Positions 43,796-52,127 of a stretch of DNA of 64,000 nucleotides are shown in pieces; positions within the stretch are counted from its first letter, which is position 1, and the number at the start of each line of letters is the position of its first letter. This DNA comes from Arcobacter sp. F155 (lineage in GTDB: Bacteria; Campylobacterota; Campylobacteria; Campylobacterales; Arcobacteraceae): contig NZ_PDJU01000005.1 of assembly GCF_004116455.1 (NCBI RefSeq), positions 118,513-182,512 on the forward strand. Reading direction: 5' to 3'. A program made the position numbers and the translations under genes. The notes beneath the pieces were generated by a model. That model saw only the letters and a program-made list of their open reading frames with translations. It was not told where the DNA came from and ran no database searches.

Positions 43796-46415
43796 GAAGA
43801 AAAAAACTTCTAATAGTTTTGTACCTGATATTGAGCAGTATTCTTTATTTACAAATCTGCTTAATTATTACGAACAAAACAAAGGTAAAATAAAAAAGAA
43901 GTATAGAAGAATTAGTAAGGTTTTTTTAGATTATAATGAGGACAACTACTTAAGAGAACCTCAGTTTAAAGCATTAGAAATATATGTGTTTTTAAAAGAG
44001 TATTACCACAATAGAAAAGTGTTTGATATATTCAAAGAGCTATACGATCATGATATTATGAAAATAGCTGCTAAAAAAGATAGTGAATCACTTTTTGATG
44101 GAATATTTGATAATGAAAAAGAGGTTTTTGATAAATACTATAAAGAAGTAGAAAAAAATCTAAGTGAGTTAGAGAGAAACTATCCTGATTATGTATTTGC
44201 TCTTACTATGGGTACTGGTAAAACTATACTTATGGCTACTACAATGTTCTATGAGTTTATTCTAGCTAACAAATTCCCAAAAGATAAACTCTATGCTCAC
44301 AATGCACTTGTATTTGCTCCAGATAAAACAGTCCTGCAATCACTTAGAGAGATAGTGGAGTTTGATAAGTCAAAAGTTATACCTACTGAATATCAAAACT
44401 TTATAAATACAGAAGTTAAGTATCATTTCTTAGAAGACACAGAAACTCAACTGAATACTCTTGATGGTAGCCAGTTTAATATTATTATTACCAACCAACA
44501 AAAAATTTCACTACAAGAGAAACATAAAGAGACAAAAGCTGTAGACAAACTCTTAAACAGTGATAGTTTATCAGCACTTGATGATATGAACGATCTGCTT
44601 GATCTAGAGAACTTTGAGCTAGTTGATAATAAAAAGCTTATCAAAAACCAAAGATTTGAAAAGATATTAAGACTTGATAATTTAGGTATCTATGTTGATG
44701 AAGCACACCACACATTTGGCAAAGGTCTTGATGATAGTTTGAAAAAACTTAAAGCTACTATTGATGCAATTTCAAATAAGACTACAGTGATTGGGTGCTA
44801 TAACTTTACTGGAACTCCATATGTAAAAAATAAACTTATTCCTGAAGTAGTTTATGCTTATTCCCTATCTAATGCAATAGAAAGAAAGTTTTTGAAAAAT
44901 CCTATTGTAAAAGGATATGATAAAGTTGAAGAAGAAGATTTTGTAAGAGAAGTAATAAATGATTTTTGGTCAAAGTATAGTGAGTGTAGATTTGAAGACA
45001 TGCTTCCTAAGCTTGCTTTTTTTGCTCCTAATATTGAGACACTACAAAATGAGCTTAGACCAGCTGTTGAAAAGATATTAATAGAACTTGGTATTGATAC
45101 TAATAAGATAATAGTAAATGTTGGTGATCAAAAGATAACTTCTAATGATGATTTAAGAGAGTTTAGAAACCTCGATAGACCTACAAGTGAAAAACAGTTC
45201 ATCTTATTAGTTAATAAGGGGCAAGAGGGATGGAACTGTAGAAGTTTATTTGGAGTAGCACTGTTTAGAAAACCTAAATCAACTATATTTGTACTTCAAT
45301 CTACTATGAGGTGTTTAAGAGCAGTAGAGCCTGTGCAGTTAAATGGTCATATATATTTATCAAATGAAAATCATCAGATACTTGAAAAAGAACTTCAATC
45401 TAATTTCAATATGAATCTTGATAACTTTGGGAAACAAGATGAAGAAGACAAAAAGCAGTTTAGTCTGAAAGTTAAAGAGCCTATAGAATCTCTTAAAATA
45501 AAAAGAGTAAAAAGAGAATATAGGATGAAAGAAAAAGATATTAAACCAGATAATAGTATAGATTTTGAGTTTAATAAAATAGATTTTTCAAAGTATTTAG
45601 GAACAGTTGTAACTAATTATGGTTTAAAAAATTTAGAGGATAAAAGTTCAAGAGAAAAAGTTTCTAAGTATCAAAAGAAATATTCTCCTATAATGCTTGT
45701 AGCTGAATGTTCTGCGTATATAAACAAAAGCTCAATCTTAATAGAAAAAATACTTTCTAATTCTAAAGAAGGGATAAAAAGACTAGTAGAACAATCATCT
45801 GAATATAATCATGTAGTTTATGATGTAATCATACCAAAATTAATGGATTATTTTTATGATGTTTATCCTCATGAAGAATCTTATGAAGAAGAGGTACCTC
45901 TTGTAAATATTGATAAATCAAATAATGGTTTTTTTACTTGTGTAACTTCAAGAGAAGATAAAGTTGTAAATGAATATATGTACCCACAATATAATCACAA
46001 ATCATTTCATATTGACCACTATTGTTTTGATTCTGAGCCAGAAAAACAGTTTTTTATTAATTCTCTAAAAGATGATGAAAATGTGAGAAAAGTTTTTTTT
46101 ACAGGACAACTAACACATGGCCAATCTGATTTTTATATTGGTTATATTGATCCAGAGTCACATAGCGTAAGAAAATACTATCCTGACTTTTTAATACAAA
46201 AGAATGATGAAAGCTGGGTTATGGTTGAAATAAAAGGTGAAGACAAACTAGATGATCCAGTAGTGCAAGCAAAAAAGAATTATGCAGAAAGAATGGCAGA
46301 GCATAGTCAATTTACTTATTTGTTTGTTCCAAGTAAGTTCGCTATTGATTTTAATGTTAAATCTATCTTAGATGAAACATGTTTTATCAAAAATAAATCA
46401 CTATTAGAAAATTAA
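43788..46415 (+). CDS. res: Type III-like restriction subunit (Res): helicase with PD-(D/E)XK nuclease
   Basis: An 875-residue superfamily 2 helicase: motif I ALTMGTGKTILMATT, motif II IYVDEAHHTFGK, motif III NFTGTPYVKN, motif VI STMRCLRAVEP. The C-terminal nuclease has KYYPDFLIQKND and WVMVEIKGEDKLDDP, the PD...ExK active site. It needs Mod for recognition. It overlaps mod by 8 bases and ends the three-gene operon; the hairpin at 46424-46451 follows. All catalytic motifs look intact. Confidence 0.88.
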   Translation: MAKKKKTSNSFVPDIEQYSLFTNLLNYYEQNKGKIKKKYRRISKVFLDYNEDNYLREPQFKALEIYVFLKEYYHNRKVFDIFKELYDHDIMKIAAKKDSESLFDGIFDNEKEVFDKYYKEVEKNLSELERNYPDYVFALTMGTGKTILMATTMFYEFILANKFPKDKLYAHNALVFAPDKTVLQSLREIVEFDKSKVIPTEYQNFINTEVKYHFLEDTETQLNTLDGSQFNIIITNQQKISLQEKHKETKAVDKLLNSDSLSALDDMNDLLDLENFELVDNKKLIKNQRFEKILRLDNLGIYVDEAHHTFGKGLDDSLKKLKATIDAISNKTTVIGCYNFTGTPYVKNKLIPEVVYAYSLSNAIERKFLKNPIVKGYDKVEEEDFVREVINDFWSKYSECRFEDMLPKLAFFAPNIETLQNELRPAVEKILIELGIDTNKIIVNVGDQKITSNDDLREFRNLDRPTSEKQFILLVNKGQEGWNCRSLFGVALFRKPKSTIFVLQSTMRCLRAVEPVQLNGHIYLSNENHQILEKELQSNFNMNLDNFGKQDEEDKKQFSLKVKEPIESLKIKRVKREYRMKEKDIKPDNSIDFEFNKIDFSKYLGTVVTNYGLKNLEDKSSREKVSKYQKKYSPIMLVAECSAYINKSSILIEKILSNSKEGIKRLVEQSSEYNHVVYDVIIPKLMDYFYDVYPHEESYEEEVPLVNIDKSNNGFFTCVTSREDKVVNEYMYPQYNHKSFHIDHYCFDSEPEKQFFINSLKDDENVRKVFFTGQLTHGQSDFYIGYIDPESHSVRKYYPDFLIQKNDESWVMVEIKGEDKLDDPVVQAKKNYAERMAEHSQFTYLFVPSKFAIDFNVKSILDETCFIKNKSLLEN

Positions 46416-46423
46416 TATTAAAG

Positions 46424-46451
46424 ACTTATCTAGTCATTATGCTAGATAAGT
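46424..46451 (+). terminator. Hairpin after the restriction operon
   Basis: ACTTATCTAG and CTAGATAAGT form a perfect 10-base stem with an 8-base loop just after the res stop. No long T-run follows, so termination may be partial or the hairpin may protect the mRNA end. Confidence 0.55.
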
Positions 46452-46535
46452 TAAATAACTTTTCAGTTCACTGTTTAAATTAAGTTCTCTAATAGTCTGT
46501 TTTGTATAAGTATGATAATATCAAGAAAAAATTAT

Positions 46536-46775
46536 TTACTTAGTTTTTTGAAACAATAAGCACATATCAATATTTAATATTTGAGAAATCTTAAGTATTT
46601 GTTCTAAATTAAAGTGTTTGCCTTTATAGCAAACTTCACCACTAGATACAACAGATACAGATTTATATCCCATTGCTAAAGACAAATCAAGTTGTGACAT
46701 CTTTTTTTCTTTTCTATATTTAGCAACATTCTTTCCTATATATGTATATAATTCTTCAATTGTTGTTTCATGCAT
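46536..46775 (-). CDS. XRE-family helix-turn-helix regulator
   Basis: A 79-residue protein with a Cro/C1-type helix-turn-helix: VAKYRKEKKMSQLDLSLAMGYKSVSVVS, then FNLEQILKISQILNIDMCLLF. It resembles the controller proteins of restriction systems and antitoxin-type repressors. It lies between the convergent restriction operon and a divergent PIN-domain gene; an inverted repeat at 46793-46843 flanks a TATAAT box in the shared promoter region. It may control either unit. Confidence 0.8.
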   Translation of the reverse strand: MHETTIEELYTYIGKNVAKYRKEKKMSQLDLSLAMGYKSVSVVSSGEVCYKGKHFNLEQILKISQILNIDMCLLFQKTK

Positions 46776-46792
46776 TTATACAACCTACTATT

Positions 46793-46843
46793 AGTGATTA
46801 TTTTTTGTAAGTTTAACTTGTGTATAATATTTCAACAATCACT
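46793..46843. promoter_or_regulatory. Inverted repeat around a TATAAT box upstream of the PIN gene
   Basis: AGTGATT (46793-46799) and AATCACT (46837-46843) are perfect inverted repeats that enclose TATAAT (46823-46828). The site lies between the divergent XRE regulator and the PIN-domain gene and is a likely operator, with half-sites about 44 bases apart (four helical turns). Binding by the XRE protein is inferred. Confidence 0.4.
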
Positions 46844-46883
46844 ATACATACAATGTATTATAGTAGATTTTGAAGGAGTATAC

Positions 46884-47585
46884 ATGAACATAATGCAAAT
46901 ATATGGGCTAGCAAAACGAGCTTATAATATTAAGAAAGAAAATGATCAAAAAAAGTCTGAAAATAATTATGAAAATGAGTTTTTTTATATACTTTTTAAA
47001 AAGTTAGAAAATAAAAAAGTATATATAGACTCTAATATTTTTATGGCAGAGTCAAATGAAGCAATTGAAAGATTTTTTTATGACTTTAGAAAGTATGATG
47101 ACATTCAAATTATAATGCCATCAGAGCAATATCAAGAAATATATAATAAAAAAAATAAAGAAGATTTAAAAGCAGCGAGAGATGCATTTAATCGTATTGA
47201 ACAATTAGTAGATTTAAAAAAAATCAATATAATAAATTTAAAAGAGGATATGGTTACTAATGCATATGCAGATCCTATTTTTATAAAGATGATAATAGAT
47301 GATTTAAAAGAGGGACATGAGGTTTGTTTTTTTACAGAAGATAAGGATTTAAAAATTAGGCTAAAAGTAAAAATTAAAGAAGAGTCCCTTAATGAAGATA
47401 ACCTTTTAATACATAGTTTCAAAACTTTATATAATAATAAATATAGTATTGTCGATGAAGAAAGAAAAAAAGAGATAGAAAGAAAAAAAGAAAGAGAAAG
47501 AATTGATAAAATGCTTGACATAATTGAAAATGGAACTTTCAAAAGTCGTATGGCTCAAAAAGTGGCTGATTTTATAACTAGATAG
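46884..47585 (+). CDS. PIN-domain protein
   Basis: A 233-residue protein from ATG 46884, preceded by AAGGAG. The PIN-like fold (about 35-170) begins KKVYIDSNIFMAE with the first acidic residue. It then has NAYADPIFIKMIIDDLKEG and CFFTEDKDLKIRLK, giving Asp positions of the nuclease site. The first 35 residues and the C-terminal 60 (long charged helix, KEIERKKERERIDKMLDIIENG) are helical. PIN proteins are usually RNases, including VapC toxins. No classical vapB-like gene precedes it; the divergent XRE gene could play that part. Confidence 0.7.
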   Translation: MNIMQIYGLAKRAYNIKKENDQKKSENNYENEFFYILFKKLENKKVYIDSNIFMAESNEAIERFFYDFRKYDDIQIIMPSEQYQEIYNKKNKEDLKAARDAFNRIEQLVDLKKINIINLKEDMVTNAYADPIFIKMIIDDLKEGHEVCFFTEDKDLKIRLKVKIKEESLNEDNLLIHSFKTLYNNKYSIVDEERKKEIERKKERERIDKMLDIIENGTFKSRMAQKVADFITR

Positions 47586-47689
47586 TATCTTATACAAATG
47601 AAAACATTTTGAGACTGTTCAGAGTTTTGTGTCAGCAACCGATAGTTCCTAGAACTCAAGCACAGTTAAACTTATTTAACCTAATTTGT

Positions 47690-47715
47690 ACCAAAAAGTA
47701 CAGGTTGTTGAACTT
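47690..47715. repeat. Dispersed intergenic repeat, partial copy
   Basis: AAAAAGTACAGGTTGTTGAACT matches the 3' end of the repeats at 58743-58822 and 61079-61185 (AGTACAGATTGTTGAACTTA). It lies in the 196-base gap between the PIN gene and the nickel/cobalt exporter gene, at the right edge of the second island. Confidence 0.45.
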
Positions 47716-47781
47716 TCTAAAATTAGACTCATATTGTAATAATTTCTCTATCATTTTCTGTAACTAGGTCACTTGTAATAA

Positions 47782-48519
47782 CTATAAGTTAATGTTAAAA
47801 AGAATAATACCAAGTAAAAGAATTAAAACACCACCAAAGAGTTCTAAGATAAAAGCCTTTGATTCGAGAAAGTTATTAGCTTTTTTATTTAATAAAATTG
47901 ATAATATACCTACTAAAGAAATAGTAAGTCCCATTCCTATACTCATACAAATTGCTGCTAAGATTCCAAGGGCAAACTTCTTTAATATGATACAAAATAG
48001 AACTATTGTCATAACTCCTGGACAAGGTACTATTCCTATACTAAAAGCAAGTGCATATTTACTTTTATTTTTATCAACTTTTTTTTCTTTTTGTTTTCTA
48101 GTGAGATATGAAGACACTATTATATAAACCCCAACAAGGACAATCATAGTTGCACTTATTTGCATTGTAATCTTTGAATAATAATTAAAATTTTGCCTAA
48201 ACATTTTTTCTAAAATAAAATATATCCCAAAGGTCAAAGTAAGTGCTGATAAGGTATGAACAATTGAAATTAAATAACCTAAAGTAAAAGCTTCTTTGTA
48301 ACTATTTTTATTTGTGGCAAAATAAAATGCAACTAAAGCTTTCCCGTGACCAGGTCCAGCTGCATGGATTAAGCCATATAAAAATGCAATACCCAAAACA
48401 AGGAATGAAGCACTTAAAAGATTTTCATCATTTATATTTTTAATTGTTGAAGATATAAAACTGTTTATTTTAAACTGATATTGTATTAATTGATTGATAA
48501 ATTGATTATAGATTTCCAT
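47782..48519 (-). CDS. NicO/RcnA-type metal exporter
   Basis: A 245-residue membrane protein with about six transmembrane helices. The NicO signature HAAGPGHGKALVAFY (about 52-66) carries the His residues that handle metal, and FSIGIVPCPGVMTIVLFC repeats the family pattern. Members export nickel or cobalt. Its ATG follows the DUF1007 stop directly, so both are one unit. The substrate cannot be fixed from sequence. Confidence 0.85.
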   Translation of the reverse strand: MEIYNQFINQLIQYQFKINSFISSTIKNINDENLLSASFLVLGIAFLYGLIHAAGPGHGKALVAFYFATNKNSYKEAFTLGYLISIVHTLSALTLTFGIYFILEKMFRQNFNYYSKITMQISATMIVLVGVYIIVSSYLTRKQKEKKVDKNKSKYALAFSIGIVPCPGVMTIVLFCIILKKFALGILAAICMSIGMGLTISLVGILSILLNKKANNFLESKAFILELFGGVLILLLGIILFNINL

Positions 48520-49041
48520 TTATTTTACTCCGAAGACCTTTTTTTTGATTTTTTTGATTTGGTTTTTTTTTGTACCGTTTATTCTTATATACTCTTTCTC
48601 AAGAACTAAGCCCATAAATAAATCTTTATCAAAGAATGAAATTTTTAAATCCTCTAAAGGGTACGCTTTATTAATATCAAAAGAGTAAATCATTCTCTGC
48701 TCTTTTATATAAGCTTTAAAATCTTTTGGGATTAAGTTGTTTTTGGTATGATTTAGTGACTTTATTTCCGTATAAAAGTTATACTCTTCTAGAGAAATAA
48801 AATAGTTTTTATAAATAAACTCATTTTCTTTTTTATCTATTTTCCCATCACCATTGCTATCTAATTCCATTATTAGCATAGAAGAAGTCATTTCGTCTAA
48901 AACCCACTTGATATTTAAATTTGAAACCTTATTCCCTTTTATATTTAAAGTTGGAAAAACTTCAATAAATGAGTGTGGGTGAGAGAATGACTTTGTTAAA
49001 AAAGATATTAGAAATATGATTATTAGATTTATTTTTTTCAT
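48520..49041 (-). CDS. Exported DUF1007 protein, partner of the metal exporter
   Basis: A 173-residue protein with a signal peptide (LIIIFLISFLTKSFS), followed at once by HPHSFIEV, the metal-binding start of DUF1007 proteins. An EF-hand-like loop DSNGDGKIDKKE lies near 80-91. DUF1007 proteins occur with NicO exporters and ABC-type metal systems and probably deliver metal in the periplasm. The gene directly abuts the exporter gene. Confidence 0.82.
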   Translation of the reverse strand: MKKINLIIIFLISFLTKSFSHPHSFIEVFPTLNIKGNKVSNLNIKWVLDEMTSSMLIMELDSNGDGKIDKKENEFIYKNYFISLEEYNFYTEIKSLNHTKNNLIPKDFKAYIKEQRMIYSFDINKAYPLEDLKISFFDKDLFMGLVLEKEYIRINGTKKNQIKKIKKKVFGVK

Positions 49042-49097
49042 CTCAAAATATTAAACTAAGAATAAATGTAACTACGTTACATTTATTCAGTTTATAG

Positions 49098-49850
49098 TTA
49101 ATTGCTACTCTTCCAAAGTAGAAGTTCAAGATTGATATTTAAAACATAGTTCACTTTTGAGCCAATTGTGATTGGTTTTAATAAATTTACAATATCCTCA
49201 TCACTTGGGCTTATTTCTTTTTTCGATATTTTTATACTCTCTTTTATTTTTAGAATAGCATCATCTAATTCAAGTAGTTCGCTATGGGTATTTTGTAAAG
49301 GGAATTTCTTATATTTTATATTTTTAGATTTAAGCCATCTCTTTTTATTCTCTAAGTCTTTAAAAACAAATTTCTCAATACCGTATTGATGAAATAGTAA
49401 CTCTTCAAAATTTGAGCCTTTTTCTTCAACAAAGTCTAAAAAACAAACGCTACCATTTGAATATTCTAAAATCTTTTCAAAATCCACATCTTCACTAAAA
49501 GCTGCGGATAATGTAGCAAAAACTAAATCGAACTTTTCACCACTTTTAAAATCCCTCCATCCTGAACTATCTGCTTTTATTTTTTCTTTTACGTTATAAT
49601 TCCAAGAATCTTCTTGTAAAATATCAAGCATTGCAGGTGAAATATCTAAAGCTAAAACACTTTTAACCTCTTTTGCTAATGGAATAGTATAAACACCTGT
49701 TCCGCAGCCAATATCTAATACACTTGTATTTTTGTTAATGACATTTTCATTTTTTAAAATCTCTATGATTTTTTGTTGAAATTGATCATTTTCTTTATTA
49801 TATCTAGGAAAATCTGCTGCTGCTTTATCCCAAAATTCTTTTTTACTCAT
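49098..49850 (-). CDS. Class I SAM-dependent methyltransferase
   Basis: A 250-residue enzyme from ATG 49850 (AAAGGA ribosome site). It begins KKEFWDKAAADFPRY, then motif I VLDIGCGTGVYTIPLAKEV, the acidic LALDISPAMLDIL and motif IV FDLVFATLSAAF. The C-terminal part resembles methyltransferases that act on small molecules. It follows the EamA transporter gene by 10 bases, so the two are co-transcribed, perhaps producing and exporting a methylated metabolite; that link is inference. Confidence 0.82.
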   Translation of the reverse strand: MSKKEFWDKAAADFPRYNKENDQFQQKIIEILKNENVINKNTSVLDIGCGTGVYTIPLAKEVKSVLALDISPAMLDILQEDSWNYNVKEKIKADSSGWRDFKSGEKFDLVFATLSAAFSEDVDFEKILEYSNGSVCFLDFVEEKGSNFEELLFHQYGIEKFVFKDLENKKRWLKSKNIKYKKFPLQNTHSELLELDDAILKIKESIKISKKEISPSDEDIVNLLKPITIGSKVNYVLNINLELLLWKSSN

Positions 49851-49860
49851 TTTCGTTCCT

Positions 49861-50745
49861 TTATTTTGATTCTTCAATTTTTTTATTTTTAGAAATTTTA
49901 ATAATGTATAAACTATTTATAATTAGTGTTGCTAATATTATTAGACCACCCCAAATTGTATTCATAACAGGTATTTCATTTAAGAAAATAAATGCCCAAA
50001 TTGGTGCAAGAATAGTCTCTAAAATTGTAAGAAGTGATATTTCGCTTGCAGGTAAAGTTTTTGTTCCAATAAGTACAAAGATTCTAGAAAATGGACTAAC
50101 TAAAAGACCTGCTACTAAAAGTATATATAATGAAGTAGTATCAACTTCATAACTTTCAATAAAGAATAAAGACATCACAGTAATACAAACACCAGCAAAA
50201 GCAAGAACTGCAAATCTATTAACACCTGTGTGTTTAGACATTACTACAAAATTCAATGAAAAACTCATTGCACAAAGTAAAGCTAAGATATCCCCAAACA
50301 AATTTCCACCTGATAGTTGTTGAGAGAAGATGATTAGTAAACCTACAAAGATAAATATAGTGGCAATAAAAATATTTTTTTGTGGTTTTTCTTTATAAAA
50401 AAGATATGCAAAAAGTGTTGCAAAAAGTGGCGATGAACTGATAATTATAACTGCATTTGCAATAGTAGTATGCTTTACAGAATTAATAAAAAACATATTT
50501 GCAAAGCCCATTAAAAGTCCTGATATAAGAATAATCTTTAAATTGTCTTTATAAAGATTGAGTGTATTGTTAAATCCATCTTTTAATAAAACAGCATTTA
50601 ATGATATAAACATCAATATACCAATATAAAAAGAGTATGTCACTCCGGAAATATTTGTCAATTTGATTAGTAGTGTTTCAACACTCATCAAGACGACACC
50701 AAGCATTGTAATTAATAGTGCAAATATATAACTATTATTTTTCAT
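49861..50745 (-). CDS. EamA/DMT-family transporter
   Basis: A 294-residue inner-membrane protein with about ten transmembrane helices and two EamA repeats (about 10-140 and 150-290): SGLLMGFANMFFINSVKHTTIANAV in the first, ETILAPIWAFIFLNEIP in the second. DMT exporters move metabolites, amino acids or metallophores. It is divergent from the porin gene, and the two near-palindromes at 50817-50869 lie between them, so it may belong to the same regulon. Confidence 0.88.
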   Translation of the reverse strand: MKNNSYIFALLITMLGVVLMSVETLLIKLTNISGVTYSFYIGILMFISLNAVLLKDGFNNTLNLYKDNLKIILISGLLMGFANMFFINSVKHTTIANAVIIISSSPLFATLFAYLFYKEKPQKNIFIATIFIFVGLLIIFSQQLSGGNLFGDILALLCAMSFSLNFVVMSKHTGVNRFAVLAFAGVCITVMSLFFIESYEVDTTSLYILLVAGLLVSPFSRIFVLIGTKTLPASEISLLTILETILAPIWAFIFLNEIPVMNTIWGGLIILATLIINSLYIIKISKNKKIEESK

Positions 50746-50816
50746 TTTAGACTCCTGTAATTTAATTTTTTAGTAAAACTATAATGGAAATTTAACATAA
50801 ATAGATAAATATAAAC

Positions 50817-50832
50817 TTAAATAGCTATTTAC
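50817..50832. promoter_or_regulatory. Candidate MarR operator, site A
   Basis: TTAAATAGCTATTTAC is a near-palindrome centred on AGCT. It lies between the EamA transporter and porin genes, 37 bases before site B. Three further copies share the core AAATAG(C/T)TATT. The regulator gene of MarR type at 58189 is the likely reader. Confidence 0.6.
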
Positions 50833-50853
50833 ATAGCTAAATGCTATTATAGT

Positions 50854-50869
50854 TTATATAGCTATTTAA
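50854..50869. promoter_or_regulatory. Candidate MarR operator, site B
   Basis: TTATATAGCTATTTAA, a near-palindrome with the same centre as site A, 70 bases before the porin start. Between A and B a degenerate half-copy, CATAGCTAAATGCTAT, suggests further co-operative binding. Confidence 0.6.
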
Positions 50870-50938
50870 ACAACTATTAAGATACATATTAATAGAATTT
50901 CAATGAAAGCAATTATCAATATTATTAAAAGGAGTAAT

Positions 50939-52006
50939 TTGAAATATCTCTTAAGTTTATATGTGATTTTTTTAAATTTGCCATATTTAGTTGCTACTGA
51001 GAATAAAATGAATAATTCTTTGAATATAGAAGGGAATATAGCAGTTGTATCTCTTTATAATCAAGAAGAAAAAAAAGATATTGGATTTACACATGCGATT
51101 TCTGAATTTGCATTATCAAAAACTTATAAAAATTGGTTATTAGACTTTGGACTTATTAAGTATAGTAAAATTGATGAAGTTGATCAAACTAATTACCCAA
51201 GCTATACTAAACCAATAATCCATAGAGTTGCAATTGAGTATCAAAATGATTTTACCTCTTTACGGCTTGGACGGCAAAGGTTAAGTCATTATTGGATTGG
51301 AAGTTTTCATGAAGCAGCTGTATTAAAAGTTAAGCCTCATAAGCATTTAGATTTGTCATTGATTCATAGTCAAGGGTACGCCTGGATCAGGGGAAAGGTA
51401 GGGTTTAACTTCTCAGACTATAACAAAGAGGGCAAAGGTGTCAATGTTTTCGATATTAATTATACACATGACAATTTTACATTAAATCCTTATATATATT
51501 ATGCGGATAAACTATATAGTTTTTATGGAATAAAGTCTCTATATAGAAATCATACTTTAGATGTTTTAGCACATTATGTAATAAGTGATGAAGAGAATAA
51601 AAATGATAGAGGTTCTGTATTTAATTTGGAACTCTCTTTAAGAGAGATGAACAAATTTGATTTTAGTTTAGGTTTTATACAGACAAATAAAAATATTGGA
51701 TCAGGCTCAATTGGAAATATAGATGAGAATATTAATCCAGCAGAAGAAGCTAATGCAATTTATAAACCTAATGCAAAAAGTAAATATTTAAGTTTTAAAT
51801 ATAAAGGTTTTAAAAATCTAACTCTAGAAAGCAAATTTCTAAAAACTACATATATGCAAAATAGTTCTGAAGAAGAACTAGATTTTATTGCAGAATACAA
51901 ATTGACTAATGGTGTTAATTTAGGTGCAACATTTGCCAAGGTTAATAGCAGTGAATTAAATAAAGATTATATAAGTACTATAATGTGGATAAGTTATAAA
52001 ATCTAA
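50939..52006 (+). CDS. Outer-membrane porin-like protein
   Basis: A protein of about 355 residues from TTG 50939, preceded by AGGAG and giving a standard signal peptide (KYLLSLYVIFLNLPYLVA); an ATG 12 codons upstream without a ribosome site is the alternative. The mature part alternates amphipathic strands (FALSKTYKNWLLDFGLI, LRLGRQRLSHYWIG, FTLNPYIYYADKLYSFYG) and ends in an aromatic-rich strand TIMWISYKI, as beta-barrels do. It resembles Campylobacterota OprD/MOMP-like porins in layout. It precedes the TonB receptor and shares the operator type, so it may admit a metal complex. Confidence 0.7.
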   Translation: MKYLLSLYVIFLNLPYLVATENKMNNSLNIEGNIAVVSLYNQEEKKDIGFTHAISEFALSKTYKNWLLDFGLIKYSKIDEVDQTNYPSYTKPIIHRVAIEYQNDFTSLRLGRQRLSHYWIGSFHEAAVLKVKPHKHLDLSLIHSQGYAWIRGKVGFNFSDYNKEGKGVNVFDINYTHDNFTLNPYIYYADKLYSFYGIKSLYRNHTLDVLAHYVISDEENKNDRGSVFNLELSLREMNKFDFSLGFIQTNKNIGSGSIGNIDENINPAEEANAIYKPNAKSKYLSFKYKGFKNLTLESKFLKTTYMQNSSEEELDFIAEYKLTNGVNLGATFAKVNSSELNKDYISTIMWISYKI

Positions 52007-52035
52007 TAATTTAACACTCAATAAGTAAATACATA

Positions 52036-52052
52036 TTTAAATAGTTATTTAA
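52036..52052. promoter_or_regulatory. Candidate MarR operator, site C
   Basis: TTTAAATAGTTATTTAA, one base off the palindromic consensus, lies between the porin stop and the TonB-receptor start (52128). Confidence 0.6.
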
Positions 52053-52127
52053 GCTTGTATTAAAGCCTACTTAGGTAAATTTCTACTAGATATTGATAAT
52101 TGGTATTAATAATAAAAAGGAAAATTT

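Noticed and set aside
47640..47715. Integron attC site (ATTTAAC ... GTTGAAC)
   Set aside because: The paired core sites are too close, the extra inner sites are missing, and no integrase is nearby; the GTTGAAC belongs to the dispersed repeat.
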